This document shows positions 12,601 through 24,153 of a stretch of DNA of 64,000 nt, one piece after another. The position numbers were made by a program, and so were the translations under genes. The DNA lies in NCBI GenBank assembly GCA_010645155.1, contig JAAGOF010000300.1:903051-967050 (forward strand). Reading direction: 5' to 3'. The notes under the pieces were generated by a model that worked only from the letters and a program-made list of their open reading frames with translations, made no database searches and had not been told where the DNA came from. The first letter of the stretch is position 1, and the number at the start of each line of letters is the position of its first letter. This stretch comes from Tigriopus japonicus (taxonomy: Eukaryota > Arthropoda > Copepoda > Harpacticoida > Harpacticidae).

Positions 12601-15600
12601 TGTACGAGTGATATGACGAACAAAAGGGATTTAATTTCAATACTGTATTACAGAGATTATCTAATATTAAATGTACAAAGTGCGAATGATACATGCACAC
12701 AAACATCTTCAACATCCAAGAAAGCTGAAAAGTTCCTCTGAGGCTATATGCAAGAGTCAATAAAGTTACGTTAATGATTTCTTTACTGGAAATTCTATTC
12801 CTTGTAGCAGTGCTATAAAATCCGCAACCAAAAAAACCACTCCAACTTGTACTTTGTAATCCCATTCCTTTTCCAGGCTTTTCAATGTGTGAGGTCAGCT
12901 GGAGAACAAGCTTTATTCAATCCTCAAAACTTTCTACTCGATGGCAAACCAACCTTTACCTCAAAGCACCACTCAACATGACATTTTGATTCTTAAAAAC
13001 AATAAAACACTGCAGCTGAACACAAAAAAGCTCGAAATATGAGGAGAAAAAAAATTGAAGAGCTAAGTCGTTATTTTGGCAGCATGTTCAAGATGCGGAT
13101 AGCTTTGAAATCAAAAGATATAAGTTAAGAGATAATAGAAATGCCGATTAAACCCTCCTCCCTTCCACACTACAAAAGCCTTAAAAAGACTTAAAGAAAA
13201 TTAAATTGGCAAAATAGAGCGGTGTTCTTACTTTCAATATAATTTCGGTATGGATTAGTTTATTCTCAAATAAATGGCGATCCTTGCCAACAAATCTTGA
13301 ACGATGGAAGGGTCAAATGAGTGCACGATAAAATGAACGTTGGCATTGCATCAATGTTCGAGTTATTTCTAACCCAAGCCTTGATACATGCTTGCCAGCA
13401 CTAGCAAGATCGCACGACTCATATCGAACTATGATGCTTGCATGACTCTCAAATCACTTCATGATCCGACGGAAGAACTGTTCAAGCTAAAAGTCATCCC
13501 GTCTACTTCAATCCCGTCTAATCGAAAAGCAAAGAAATCGCCAGCTTTCTTTTTGTCAAGAACCAATTGTCTAATTTATATAATTTATTGTCTTGTGTCA
13601 TAATGTATGTTTGCAGATGAAATGAGAAAGACAAATCTCTATTTTTTGAAACATCAACAGCTCTGAAAATTACACCCTTTAAACAACGACAATGTTGACG
13701 TCATCTAACGACTCGAATAATGATGAAATTGATGTTATGACAAGGATCTCATCCCTTGTAGTGTTATTTAAAAAATCTGCTGGCAATGTTAAAAAAAAGA
13801 AAAAATAGAAGGGAGTAAGAAACTGTTTTTCAAAAGTAGAGCTAAGAGAAAAATGTTGTTTTGCCGTTGAGCAGAAAATCGAGAGGGTTGAAAACATCTT
13901 GTTCAAACGCCTGGACACTTTCCTTGACTCAGAAAAAAGGCTTTTTTTCCCTAGCTCTAATCATAAGGACTTTAAAGTAAGGCTCTTGAAAAAAATTTGT
14001 CCAACGATAAAAATGATTTTTTGATTTCTAGCGCATCTTGTTGTCGTAAATTTTCTTGGATACCACTCTTCTCACTTTTGTTGGGGTCGCATTCCATGTT
14101 TTTTTTCCCCTTGGTCCAAAACCAAAATGGTCGGGCCTAGAACTCTAGGTTTCGGAAGGCATAACCGAAACCGAAAGTGATATTTCGGCCGAATGCGTTT
14201 CCATCACTACAGTCGACGGGGCTCTTGAATCGCATCAATTTCTTTATTCTACCTCTGGAACAGTACATTAGAAGTGTTAATGGGAAGACGAATACATAAT
14301 AATACGAATACAGGAGAATTTTTTTGTATCTGAAGCCACTGCTAAAAATGCGAAGGTTTTTCTCAAAACTATCCATGTTATCAAAATCCACTTAGTTCCC
14401 AAGCTTTTTTTGTTTTGGGAACGTTCATTCTATGATAAAAGAGATGTTAAAAGGATATGAGGAAATCATTAAGGGAAGTTAATTTAGAAGAGCTTTCGTG
14501 GAGCAGCAACACACCAATACGTGTTTAAATACTGTCCTTCTTTAGTTAATTTGATGAAAGAACCAGAAAAGCTTCCCGAAAGCGATTTTATGCAATAAAA
14601 GCTGTTGGAGTGGAACCGTTTGTTGTATTTAAAGTATTAAAAAATTTGCCGTTCATTGGCACTCGGTTATACAAGGATTGGTTAAACACATCAAATCCAT
14701 ATCATTTTATAGCTATCATTTAAAGTCAACCAGCATTGAATTTGGGAAATTAGGCAGCATGAGTCATTGAAAGCTAATGTTAGCCTTGTTGTCAATGTTG
14801 AGTTAGATAACTAGTAATGCTTCTTTTTGCACCTTTTTTAAAGTACAGTTGCGTCATGTCCGTAAAAATAGAGTTGTTTTAACAAACGCAACAGTCAAAC
14901 TCTCCAGGGTTTAGAACACTCCTCCGTTTTGGAGGTCGCCCTCAAAAGTCGTTGAGGGTGTGAGCCATGGAAAAGTCGGGCTGAGACATCGAGTAAAAGT
15001 TCCAGAATGTTGTTCGTCTTGGCAATGATTGATTGGGTAGCTCGGCAAAGATAAAGAAATCATTGCCTAATAATGCGATCGATGGGTGTGCGCCAATCTG
15101 CGTCACAAAACACGTTTGTCGTGAATAAAAACGTGTGTGCTTGTGCTCTCGGAAGAAGAATCTCAAATTGGTGTCAGTTTTGCATTATCCTTTGAAGACA
15201 GCAGATACATTTCAATTCGATATTGCTATTTAAAAAATCCAGGAAGGATCAACCGTTTGTACAAGATACCCATCTCATAATCCTCTCAACTAATGATACC
15301 CTTGACAGTCTGAGGAGCTCGCTCAATCATCCATCTTGACTCGCCTACTCGTTTGTTGGGCTCAACGACAGCAATCCAAATTCCTAGAAGCCTTTGGGAT
15401 TTGAATTTGACCAATCCCCTTAGATAGTGATTTACCCCGATTCGAATATCTCCCAACCCCAACTTCCACGAGAGCTATCTTTTCAGAGCGGTGAGCCCGG
15501 TGAGCCTCAGTCAGGACAAAGAGAATCCGCTCGATCGAGTCGGCGCGCTCTTAGCCTGCTAGTCCATTTTAGTTGCAATCGTAGGACACCCCTGGCTATG

Positions 15601-15710
15601 ATTTGATCCAAATATAGAGTGGTCGAGCCCCTATCACCTAGTCTTATTCTGCAATTGGATTGGTTGGTACTCCGATTACCTCGCAGTCGTTATATTGGTG
15701 CGAGACACAA
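9628..15710. other. 6-kb stretch with no recognisable gene
   Basis: Short open frames only, without domain signatures or convincing splice partners. It includes a remnant (about 14148-14209) of the MITE family seen at 3028-3368, recognisable from ACCGAAACCGAAA and the terminal CCATCACTA. The last few hundred bases (about 15470-15710) are less AT-rich and probably hold the promoter and 5' leader of the lipase gene. Confidence 0.55.
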
Positions 15711-17204
15711 ATGCCACCCCATTTTAATCACCACCCCTCGTTGACCGGGGCAAGCCTCCTAACTGATGAAGACGACTACAGTTATCCACCGTCATTTGTC
15801 GAGAGCTCACCTTCACGAACTCGTAAACCAGAATATTTTGACGGACCTAAGGACAAGACCAATTATTGGAACACCATCCCTTATCCAGTTCCACCCACCG
15901 ACCATTGTTTGATCCATTCAATGGGGAAATCTCATCATCATTATCATCGGCATTCTCGATGCTTAGGCACCGTCACTTGCACTTGTCCGACCATCTTAAG
16001 CAAAGTCAGTGACACTTTCAAGCAAGTCGTTCAAGTTGGTATCAAAAGTGGTTGGGCGGTGGGTCTGCTGGGAACCGAAATTGGACTGACATTCTTTCGA
16101 AACATCTTCATTGACCAAGGACCAGGTCACATTATGAAAGCTACCTCATTCATGTTTAGATTGATGTTAGGCAATAGTCACTTCACACCGCCCGTGTTTA
16201 AAGAGTTGGCCTCGAAAGTGCATCGCGAAGGCTTCGTCATGGAGAACCATGCCGTCACTACTGATGATGGCTATATGTTGAACATCCATCGCATTCATCA
16301 CCGCAGGGGCGAAGAGGATAAGATCAAGAACCGCGTAGTGTTCGTCCAACACGGTTTGAAATGCTCTTCGGCTGACTGGGTCATTGGCAAATTGGCTTAT
16401 GTTTTGTGTGACGCGGGCTGTGACGTGTGGATGGGTAACTTTCGAGGTAATACCTATAGCAAGGGTCACGTCTCCATGTCTACTGACTCCGAAGAGTTTT
16501 GGGACTTTTCGTGGGATGAGCACGGCAAATCAGATCTGCCCGCCATGATCGACTACGTCCTCCAGCACACCAATCGGTCTCAACTCGAATTTGTGTGTCA
16601 TTCCATGGGTTCCACGGCATTCTTTGTCATGATGAACTATTATCCCGCTATGAATGAGAAGATTCAGCGGGCCTCCATTATGGCCCCGGTCACCAACATT
16701 GAGCAAGTCTTTGGTCATCCCCGGCGTTTCCTCCACAGTGCCGAGATGAGCATCAACGTGGCCAACGCTCTGGGTCTTTTCGCCATCAACTTGCCCAAGA
16801 ACGTGCCTTTCTACTCGGCCATCTCCACCCTAGTGACGTATGCCACGGGCTACTACGATTGCGATTCTCGGACCCTAACGGACATCCTGGCTTTCAGTCC
16901 AGCTTCTACCTCAACCAAGAACATCCTCCACTACTTGGCTTGTCGGAAACGCGGCTACTTCAGCAGCTTCGACGGATCTCGGACGTATAGCTTGACTCAC
17001 GTGACTTGTCCCGTGGTGATTTATTGGAGTGCCAGCGATTGGGCGGCCGGAAAACACGATGTGGCAGGCATTCGCTCCGAATTGGCCAATGTCGTGGCCG
17101 AGCATCAAGTGGAGGACAGTTCTTTCGGCCATTTGGATTTCATGTGGGGCCGATCGGCCATGAAGATCTACCGACATATGGCTTTGAATCCCCCGTCTCA
17201 ATAA
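15711..17204 (+). CDS. Acid-lipase-family alpha/beta hydrolase (lysosomal/gastric lipase type)
   Basis: An intronless 497-aa protein. The frame is open upstream only through a TTG, so the first ATG (15711, context ACAAATG) is chosen. About residues 175-195 match the lipase entry segment (NHAVTTDDGYMLNIHRI), followed by the oxyanion-type QHG near 213. The nucleophile motif is CHSMG with Ser298, the acid is Asp443 (SASDW) and the base is His474 (GHLDFMWG), so the Ser-Asp-His triad is present. Family members hydrolyse triacylglycerols or cholesteryl esters in lysosomes or outside the cell. Two oddities: the first Gly of GxSxG is Cys296, and there is an N-terminal extension of roughly 100 residues over the usual 390-420. 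That extension is polar and His-rich, has no classic signal peptide, and is followed by a hydrophobic stretch near 114-135. A poly(A) signal AATAAA lies at 17354. Confidence 0.9.
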   Translation: MPPHFNHHPSLTGASLLTDEDDYSYPPSFVESSPSRTRKPEYFDGPKDKTNYWNTIPYPVPPTDHCLIHSMGKSHHHYHRHSRCLGTVTCTCPTILSKVSDTFKQVVQVGIKSGWAVGLLGTEIGLTFFRNIFIDQGPGHIMKATSFMFRLMLGNSHFTPPVFKELASKVHREGFVMENHAVTTDDGYMLNIHRIHHRRGEEDKIKNRVVFVQHGLKCSSADWVIGKLAYVLCDAGCDVWMGNFRGNTYSKGHVSMSTDSEEFWDFSWDEHGKSDLPAMIDYVLQHTNRSQLEFVCHSMGSTAFFVMMNYYPAMNEKIQRASIMAPVTNIEQVFGHPRRFLHSAEMSINVANALGLFAINLPKNVPFYSAISTLVTYATGYYDCDSRTLTDILAFSPASTSTKNILHYLACRKRGYFSSFDGSRTYSLTHVTCPVVIYWSASDWAAGKHDVAGIRSELANVVAEHQVEDSSFGHLDFMWGRSAMKIYRHMALNPPSQ

Positions 17205-17353
17205 GAAAGAAAAAAAAGGAGCATTTGCGCTGTGATCCATTCATCCATCCCCACTTTTCATCCCAAGATTCTCTCTGTCATTTTGATTGAGTTTATAACC
17301 CAATGTATAAACAAATAAGTTTGAAACGTTGTCATGTGTGTATTTTCATGTAA

Positions 17354-17359
17354 AATAAA
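17354..17359 (+). terminator. AATAAA poly(A) signal of the lipase gene
   Basis: A canonical hexamer 150 nt past the stop codon, in the short convergent spacer between the lipase and the minus-strand small membrane protein gene. Confidence 0.7.
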
Positions 17360-17493
17360 CTAGTAATACAAAACCAAAGTCACTCTCAGTTTCCTCGAGA
17401 TTCAATGCCATAAAACTTTGACCCACTAAAGTTGAAAAGGCCAAACATTTTTTCAAACAAGGCATGGCCCAACCCGTGTGTGGGCTTACTTAG

Positions 17494-17706
17494 TTAGGGT
17501 TTGTTTTTGATGGTAATATATCTTGAGGCCACGAAAGCCACCAAACAAGTGAGTAAGGTGAAACCGGCGGCAAACATGTAGAACGTTTCTTCGTCAAAAA
17601 CGTCGTTGAATCCCGGCGTTTGATCGTAGATCTTGTCCACAAAGTCCATCACCACTTTGGAGGCATGATGAGGATGCTCTTTTCCGTGAACGGACGACGA
17701 ACTCAT
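17494..17706 (-). CDS. Small single-pass membrane protein (70 aa), function unknown
   Basis: A complete single-exon frame from ATG to TAA. Residues 1-40 are polar with His-rich and acidic parts, residues about 41-61 form one hydrophobic helix (FYMFAAGFTLLTCLVAFVAS), and the tail is short and basic (YITIKNKP). The regular composition, clean start and stop, and position in a compact cluster between the convergent lipase gene and the divergent P1 gene support a real gene. I do not recognise the family; it has the shape of the small integral membrane (SMIM) proteins or small subunits of mitochondrial complexes. Confidence 0.7.
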   Translation of the reverse strand: MSSSSVHGKEHPHHASKVVMDFVDKIYDQTPGFNDVFDEETFYMFAAGFTLLTCLVAFVASRYITIKNKP

Positions 17707-18455
17707 GGTGAACTAACGTTATTGTGAATTATAGGAGAAACACGAATGTTCACCAACTATGAAATCAACGACGATGAGCGACTCAACACCTCATAGGCGC
17801 AAACATCCGACTTTGGTGGATCAAATATAGGCTCAAGGTCATTCCAGGGAATTTCTAAGGGACAGTCTAGGGGATCGGCAGTGCTGCCAACGAGTTTTCG
17901 TGCTTATGTCAAAAATGACTTTTGATTCTTAGAAAACTTTCGTTGGTTGAGCGGGTCACGAGCAATGTGGGCTAAATTCTAGTACTAGTCATCTTTAAAA
18001 CTGGAAATTTAGCACGTTGACCTTTGGCTAGTTTCATTTCTGGATTCATTCTGACACATTCGACTTTACAACCAAATATCTGTCATCACTGTTCCGCTCG
18101 TGTTTTTTTTTGGAACTGACCTAAATGCCAAATTCATCATTTGTATAACCTCACTATGTCATTAAGGCTTAAGATTCAGGTGGTCATTAGCCCAGATCAT
18201 TCCTCAACTAAATACCATTTTACCTAAACTCCCAAAAGACGTCAAAATCTGGCCATGAGGGTGCGTGATATATTGCAACTTAAACTTTCCGTGACGATGA
18301 TCAGCTGTTGATTTTGTTTACCCTCGTGTGATCTTCCTTTTCCGTTTTGTGTTTGTTCACAATCGCTTGTTCTCGTTGAGGTAAAGCCCGAAAAATCGGC
18401 GACTTGCGATTCCATCCCCCAACCCATCCATCCATCTCTCAACACAAAAACCGCT
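17707..18455. promoter_or_regulatory. Divergent promoter region (small membrane protein / RPLP1)
   Basis: A 749-bp head-to-head spacer. Near 18330-18345 there is a pyrimidine tract CTTCCTTTTCCG, of the kind found at transcription starts (5'TOP) of ribosomal protein genes; its use as the P1 start is an inference. No canonical TATA box was seen at a suitable distance. Confidence 0.4.
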
Positions 18456-18868
18456 ATGGACACCTCCGAACTGGCTTGCGTCTACGCCGCTCTCATCTTG
18501 GCCGATGACGATGTCGCCATCACCGTAAGTCCGCTAACATACTTGAACACCATCTCTAAGGATGACGTTTCATTTCATGCGCTTTTGTTTGCTTGTTTGT
18601 TGCTTAGGGCGAGAAGATCCAGACCATCCTAAAGGCCGCGAAGGTCGATGTGGAGCCCTTCTGGCCCGGTCTCTTCGCCAAGGCTCTGGAGTCTTGCAAC
18701 GTCAAAGAGCTCATCACCAACGTGGGATCCGGCGTGGGTGCCGCTCCCGCGGCCGGTAGCGCTCAAGCTGCGGCCGCACCCGCCGCCGCTGACGCTCCCA
18801 AGAAAGAGGAGAAGAAGGAAGAGTCTGAGGAGGAAGATGACGACATGGGATTCGGTTTGTTTGACTAG
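18456..18868 (+). CDS. RPLP1: 60S acidic ribosomal protein P1
   Basis: Two exons, 18456-18524 and 18608-18868, with an 83-nt GT-AG intron of phase 0; product 109 aa. The N-terminal half forms the helical dimerisation domain ([20 protein letters not shown], then the [16 protein letters not shown] region). It is followed by an Ala-rich hinge, a Lys/Glu run and the invariant C-terminal tail ending [11 protein letters not shown]1 pairs with P2 on P0 to form the lateral stalk of the large ribosomal subunit, which recruits translation GTPases. Length is typical for the family (about 110-115). A poly(A) signal AATAAA is at 18974-18979. Confidence 0.97.
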
Positions 18869-18973
18869 AGTGGATTGCACCGAGTCGAAGAACATCCGCG
18901 GATTTTGCCCGCAGTTCGGAAACGGATGGGATCAGCCCAACTAAGTGGGCCCATATTGTTTCAGACAATTTGA

Positions 18974-18979
18974 AATAAA
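18974..18979 (+). terminator. AATAAA poly(A) signal of RPLP1
   Basis: A canonical hexamer 105 nt downstream of the P1 stop codon. Confidence 0.75.
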
Positions 18980-19286
18980 ATTGCGAGACCTCAAAGTTGA
19001 GTTATATTTGGAACAAAGTGTGGTCTTCTGCGCTCCTCGTGGGTTACGGCAGTGGTTCGAATGAGTCGACATGCAGTCAGGACAAGTCCTAACCTAGTCA
19101 TGTTCCCGCGGTCTGAGATGACTCCAAAAATTAAGAAGTGTTCTATCACAAAAACATGGTTAGTAGACCAATTTAATGAGTGGTCAAACGGGGGGGGGCT
19201 CATTTAGATAGGGCAGCTGGGTGCCACGATAAAATAATCAACGATTTAAATAATGTTCTAGCGATATACTGTACAGGAAATCGTTG

Positions 19287-20130
19287 AAAAATGCATCTTG
19301 ACAAAGATCTGTAACTCTTAGTGGTTTGGTGCAACTTTACAAATTCCGATTTTTGCACCGGAATTGTAGATTGTCACAAGGTTGCTTCAAGTGAGCGTTT
19401 TAAATCATACCACTAGCGGTAAAACAAGGCCCTGGGTTGTATCGAGTTGCTCTGGCGAATTTGGGGAGTCCAAGTTTTTCCCTTTTAATCGTCCATTCAA
19501 TGAATGTCTTGAAAATGAAGTTGATGACGAAATGAAGTCCTTGAAAAGGATGTATATATTTCACCTCTTAATGTCTCTGCATACACCTGATTGATAATAT
19601 GCTCATGTCATTTGCTAGAAAATGGGACATGTAAAATCATTTATTGCCAGCAAGAAGCATTAAGAACTAGTTCATTTCTTTATATGTGAAACATTTTTAA
19701 ATATTGAAATGATTCTTTTGAATCCACAGAACATAAGAATTTCTAATTATTGTTTGGATCAACGTTAAGTCATAATTTTTGCAAAAGGACAAGGCTTACT
19801 TAGTTGCCTTTTTTATCCTAAAAATGAATTTTGCGCACTATTGACCCAGTTCCAGCCCAGGTATTTTTAGGTGAAATTTCGTTCTTTTCCGGGGACCAAA
19901 AATCATGAAACAAATGGACGCTTTAATGGGAAAAAACTTGGATTCGCCAAATTTGCCAGACCAACTCAGCACAGCCAACGGCCCTGTTTTACCGCTAGCG
20001 GAATGAATTAAAACGCTCACTTGAAGCAACCTTGTGACAATTTACAATTTCGGTGCAAAAATAGGAATATGTAAAGTTGCACCAAACCACTAAAAGTTAC
20101 AATTCTTGGCCAAGTTGCATTTTACAATGT
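19287..20130. repeat. Long inverted-repeat (foldback) element, about 0.84 kb
   Basis: The left arm (about 19287-19500) and right arm (about 19912-20130) are inverted copies. For example GGTTTGGTGCAACTTTACA on the left reappears in reverse complement on the right, as do CACAAGGTTGCTTCAAGTGA and the ACTAGCGG block. The spacer is AT-rich and non-coding. Two mirror-image open frames starting MLQVSVL in the arms are by-products of the palindrome. Confidence 0.75.
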
Positions 20131-20944
20131 TGCCCGAACTTTTTGGGAAATTTTGAAAGACCTCTTTGGCTTCGGGCATTCCAATTAAAAGCCTGTCGGT
20201 GAATGGGTTCACTAAATTCTAGTGATGTGTTTCGAACCAGGAGTAAACTGCCAGTTTTGACTCGGAAGTTTATTGTTGTTAAAAAGGGCAGGTTGGTTTG
20301 AACTTTTTGAAAAGACCTAAACAGGGACCAATTTGGCAACACCTGAACTAGTACGATTTTGAGTTCCATCCATATTCCATCCACCGAAAATGGATTTCGA
20401 GTTGGCAGTGCTGCCATATTTTATGGTAGATAAAGTCTATTGCTTGTTGATAAGTAGAGCGGCCGAAAATATTTAATTTTGAAGCCCAAATATTTAAACA
20501 ATATTAAAGAAAAAAACAACAAACTATTTTAAATCACAACCAAATATTTAAAAAATATTTAAATTTGTGAAGAGTTTTGGTCAATAAATTGGCATTTCTG
20601 AAAATTTTGATTAAAAAATCTAAATATCTGATGAAAAACGTAGGGGTTGGCTTTGCTTTTGCGCCAGAATTTGAACGTTTCATCACTTGATCATTTAAGT
20701 TTTGAATTACTTATTTGTTTATTAGGTTTAGGGACGTAAATTTAACATTTGACGGAGTTCCATGATCTCTCAAAATGATTTTTGAGGCAAAACTTCAAAA
20801 ATAATAAAAAAATGAATAACGACCAAAAAATTGAATGGAAAAAAAATAGAGAAAAGGCATTGAGTTCCCCCAAATCGGAGCCATTTCCGAATCATTTTTT
20901 CAAAAAATCCCAAATTTCTGCCTTGTGGAATTCTTGCCATTACT

Positions 20945-21237
20945 TTGTGATGGGCCAAAAGGGCTCATAACCGAAACCGAAACCGAAAGCAGCTGGTTAC
21001 AAAATTGTATAGAGGCAAAGTCCACCTTAAAAATTAAATTGCTCATGTGTTTGATGTTGGGTAGTGGCAAATTTTGAAAAATCGGGAAACTTAAATTTCA
21101 GACGTTTTTGGACCAAAAAAATTTCGATTTTGTTGTTAAACTCCATCCTTTATAGAGCATCTCTGCTTTCGGTTTCGGAAGGCATAACCGAAACCGAAAC
21201 TGAAGTTTCGGCCGAATGCGCTTTCAGTCCATCACTT
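20945..21237. mobile_element. Second copy of the GTGATGG...CCATCAC hAT-like MITE
   Basis: Starts GTGATGGGCCAAAAGGGC and ends GCGCTTTCAGTCCATCAC, with interior ACCGAAACCGAAA tracts and a central segment closely matching (in inverted orientation) the 3028-3368 element. The flanking 8-mers (CCATTACT and ATCTTACT) are similar but not identical, consistent with an older insertion. Confidence 0.7.
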
Positions 21238-21466
21238 ATCTTACTCGTAGATTTTCACACTCTTGGAAGTTATCCAGGCCCTTCCATTTAGGAGAATTAA
21301 ACCTAAATTACCAAGACGAACAGAAATGCCCAACATGTAAATATTTGTGAGAATGTAAAAACACTAAAGCTTCAAGCAACTAAAAGCGCAACAGGGTCTG
21401 TTTGATTTTGCTGACCATTTTTATATTTGACCGGTTTTTTATGTGGACCAACAACACCCCTAGACA

Positions 21467-21800
21467 CGGTGTTCCGAATGGCTTTTTAGGTTTGAATCAA
21501 AATACCCAAAGACACCATGGCAATTTTTGGACCCACAATTCAATGGGGAACAACTTTACTTTTATTGTATTATACAAGATTAGGTCCAGGGAAAAAGTTA
21601 TATACCTAAAAACCTATTAAATATAAAAAAATTAACAAACTATTTAATCCATATTTAGAGACCATTTAGTTACCCTATGAATTCAAATTGAATAAAAATT
21701 CATTCAGCAACAGCTGAGTTATTTGACTTTGAATGGTCCATTTTCGACCCCAAAAAGCCGAAAAACGCTACAGTTATATAAAAAACAAATTCCCATAGAT
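21467..21800. repeat. Single arm of the 52785-53921 foldback family
   Basis: Begins ACGGTGTTCCGAATGGCT and follows the arm of the 52.8-kb foldback element closely, including GGGGAACAACTTTACTTTTA and GAAAAACGCTACAGTTATAT. No opposing arm is present nearby, so this is a half element or solo arm. Confidence 0.7.
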
Positions 21801-22077
21801 TTCACGTAGTGATAAAATGATATATAAACTCCTCAAGAAAAGGTAAAAGAATCCTCCATGAAAATTACTTTTTAATGTAAAAATCAATCAAATCACCTTC
21901 AAATATTGATTTTTCGTTTGAAACATCTCAAAAGAATTCGAGGAAAATGGGGAAATATATTGTATCTTAGAAAATATAGTTCCGGGTCCTACTCATGAGT
22001 CATGGCAATTTTCATTTTTAATAAACCATAGACCACTGGATCCCTATATTGCGTCCTCTTTAGCATCTTTTTACGTC

Positions 22078-22191
22078 TTCAGCCCCCTGTCACAACCCTC
22101 TTCAGCCCCCTGTCACAGCCCTCTTCAGCCCCTTGTCACAACCCTCTTCAGCCCCCTGTCACAACCCTCTTCAGCCCCCTGTCACAACCCT
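22078..22191. repeat. Tandem array, five 23-bp units
   Basis: Five consecutive near-identical copies of TTCAGCCCCCTGTCACAACC plus CTC (23 bp). Changes are limited to single substitutions in copies 2 and 3. The array is C-rich on the + strand in an otherwise AT-rich stretch. Confidence 0.9.
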
Positions 22192-23487
22192 GGACGACCT
22201 TTGAAAGCAAAAGTTTTGCCTCCTGATCCCAAAATTTTGACACTTTTTCCCAGAAAGTCTCAACTTCAAGCTCTCATGAATGAGAAAAGTGATTGCAAGC
22301 CGCCCAAAATGGATGACTTTCACTTAGTACGACACCTGAAACTGACTGAGGACAACAAAGCCAACAGAGATGGGCTGGCCAAGCCATCAAAATTAGTTTA
22401 CGTCTAAATAATGCTTGGGGAATCTATAAGAAGATCTTGAAAGAAGAGGGAGAAATGTTTTGCTTCAGTCTTGTCATGTAAGAGTGTTTTTTGAAGAAGG
22501 TTGACTCATAATATTGGCATGTTAGTGTGTTCAGATATTACGTTACTTGTTGAATTGTCTCGTGAATTTGGACACAAAGCTGATTCTTTCATTTCACTCG
22601 TAGCAAAAAGAGTTTTCAGTTTTTCTAAAGAGAATCTCACAGGTAGGAGAAATTCAAAAGGAGATGAAAGTTAAAAAAAAGGTAAAGAAAAAGAACTAAA
22701 AATCTGGTTCAGACTCTTAAAGCGTAGCAAAATTGCAATCTTTGTTTTTACATGAACAATGACCATTATTGCACATATTTTATTATGATAATATATATTA
22801 ACATTTGTTTAGAATATGTGAGTAAAATTTTATGTTTATGCAAGGTCATAGTCATCCTTGATAGGAATCACTCCAGAGTTTGGAAAGGTGTTTTTGGAAA
22901 GGTATTTGGAATGGTTTTCATATGATTTTAGGGATTTTATAACATTAGGTGATCTAAAACTTGATAAGAATTTTTACAAAAGTTGTTCTTTTTGACACTA
23001 TGATTTTGGTAAAAATCATGTAAGGTCTTGGCAATAAGCAGTGGGAGCTATGCAATCCGCCGTGTTTGATATAGAATTCCCTTCTAACTTACACTGCAAA
23101 TCGATGTTCCATCTCCAGTTTACAGTTCTCTATGCTATATCCTAACCAAACTTGTAATTTGACCAACAAAACGAAGATAACATTACTGTGACTCTGGTAG
23201 ATTACTATTGCCTTTTACTTTCATATGAATCCGCTAAGAACTTAATTTGTTAGTTTTTCTAATATATTTTTTAACTGACTAAATCAAAATTTCAAAAAAT
23301 ACTGAAGCGCTTCAACTGTATTTGTTATTTATGGACCCTTGGATTAAATCACAATATTTCATGAATTTGTAATGAAAGAGTCTTGTTTCAACTATCATGG
23401 ATGATTCCAGGTAATGATATTCTTTTGATTTTCAATTGGTTTAGAAATGCTGGGCTTAAGAAGCCTTGGCAAAATTGTGTGTGTGTG
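22192..23487. other. Intergenic DNA
   Basis: No gene is supported. A 68-residue frame right after the tandem array (22201-22407) opens with TTG rather than ATG and lacks known motifs. Confidence 0.5.
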
Positions 23488-24153
23488 TCACAAGGTCTCC
23501 TCACTAAGAGAATAGTTCCCCGATTCACCTACGCGGGTGTCGTTGCTTATGCCATCAAAAGTGCTTAGGCTCGTGGTACGATATCGATTATTTAATTCCT
23601 CCATCGTGCCCGTAATCCAGGCATGAATCACTTCACCCATTATGAACATCACTAACCCAAGCATTAACGCTCCAACCACGATCAATGTCCATTTGAATAT
23701 AATCACACACAAAGGCTCCTCTTCGGATTGTTCCACCACTCTGTGAAGGTTTCTTAGAGTAGATTTTCGTCTTGGAACAGCATGAGCCTCTCGTCTCGGA
23801 CTTGAATTAATGACAGGATTGATTTGATTTGAGCTAGCGATGGAAGGATTGGAATGGGCAGCAGGATCCATTTCGTCTTCTGGTTGATCCTCTGCCTCAG
23901 GGATGCCCATTTCTTCTTGTCCAAGATCGGATTGAATCCGTCTCTTGGCGCCCGACGATTCGTGGGACAACAAACCGTGTTGACTACTTGTGCTGGGAGT
24001 CAGAAGGAGATCGGTGGCAATCGTGTGATTGCTTTCACTGTTTTCCATGATATGCGAGTGTCTTTTGTGGTTATTAGGAATGGAGGAATGTTCCAAAACT
24101 GGAGTTCTAGGAAGACTTGACTTGGGATCGCGAAGGGTGTTTGCTTGTGCCAT
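23488..24153 (-). CDS. Unrecognised single-pass membrane protein (221 aa)
   Basis: One open exon. The first in-frame ATG is at 24153; upstream there is only a TTG and then a stop. Residues 1-145 are polar, with Ser/Asn/Pro-rich and acidic segments and a basic patch before the membrane (PRRKSTLRNLHRV). Residues about 149-178 are strongly hydrophobic (IIFKWTLIVVGALMLGLVMF region), followed by a tail of about 40 residues with two N-glycosylation sequons (NDT, NYS). This fits a type II or tail-oriented protein with a cytosolic N-terminus and a lumenal or extracellular C-terminus. Length, one clear membrane helix and coding-like composition support a gene. No family is recognised, and extra upstream or downstream exons are possible. 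Confidence 0.6.
   Translation of the reverse strand: MAQANTLRDPKSSLPRTPVLEHSSIPNNHKRHSHIMENSESNHTIATDLLLTPSTSSQHGLLSHESSGAKRRIQSDLGQEEMGIPEAEDQPEDEMDPAAHSNPSIASSNQINPVINSSPRREAHAVPRRKSTLRNLHRVVEQSEEEPLCVIIFKWTLIVVGALMLGLVMFIMGEVIHAWITGTMEELNNRYRTTSLSTFDGISNDTRVGESGNYSLSEETL

Noticed and set aside
19040..19070. Possible tRNA because of GGTTCGAAT
   Set aside because: The T-loop-like motif has no pairing T stem, anticodon arm or acceptor stem around it. GGTTCGATC near 25690 fails for the same reason.
19382..20029. Mirror-image frames starting MLQVSVL
   Set aside because: By-products of the 19287-20130 foldback element.
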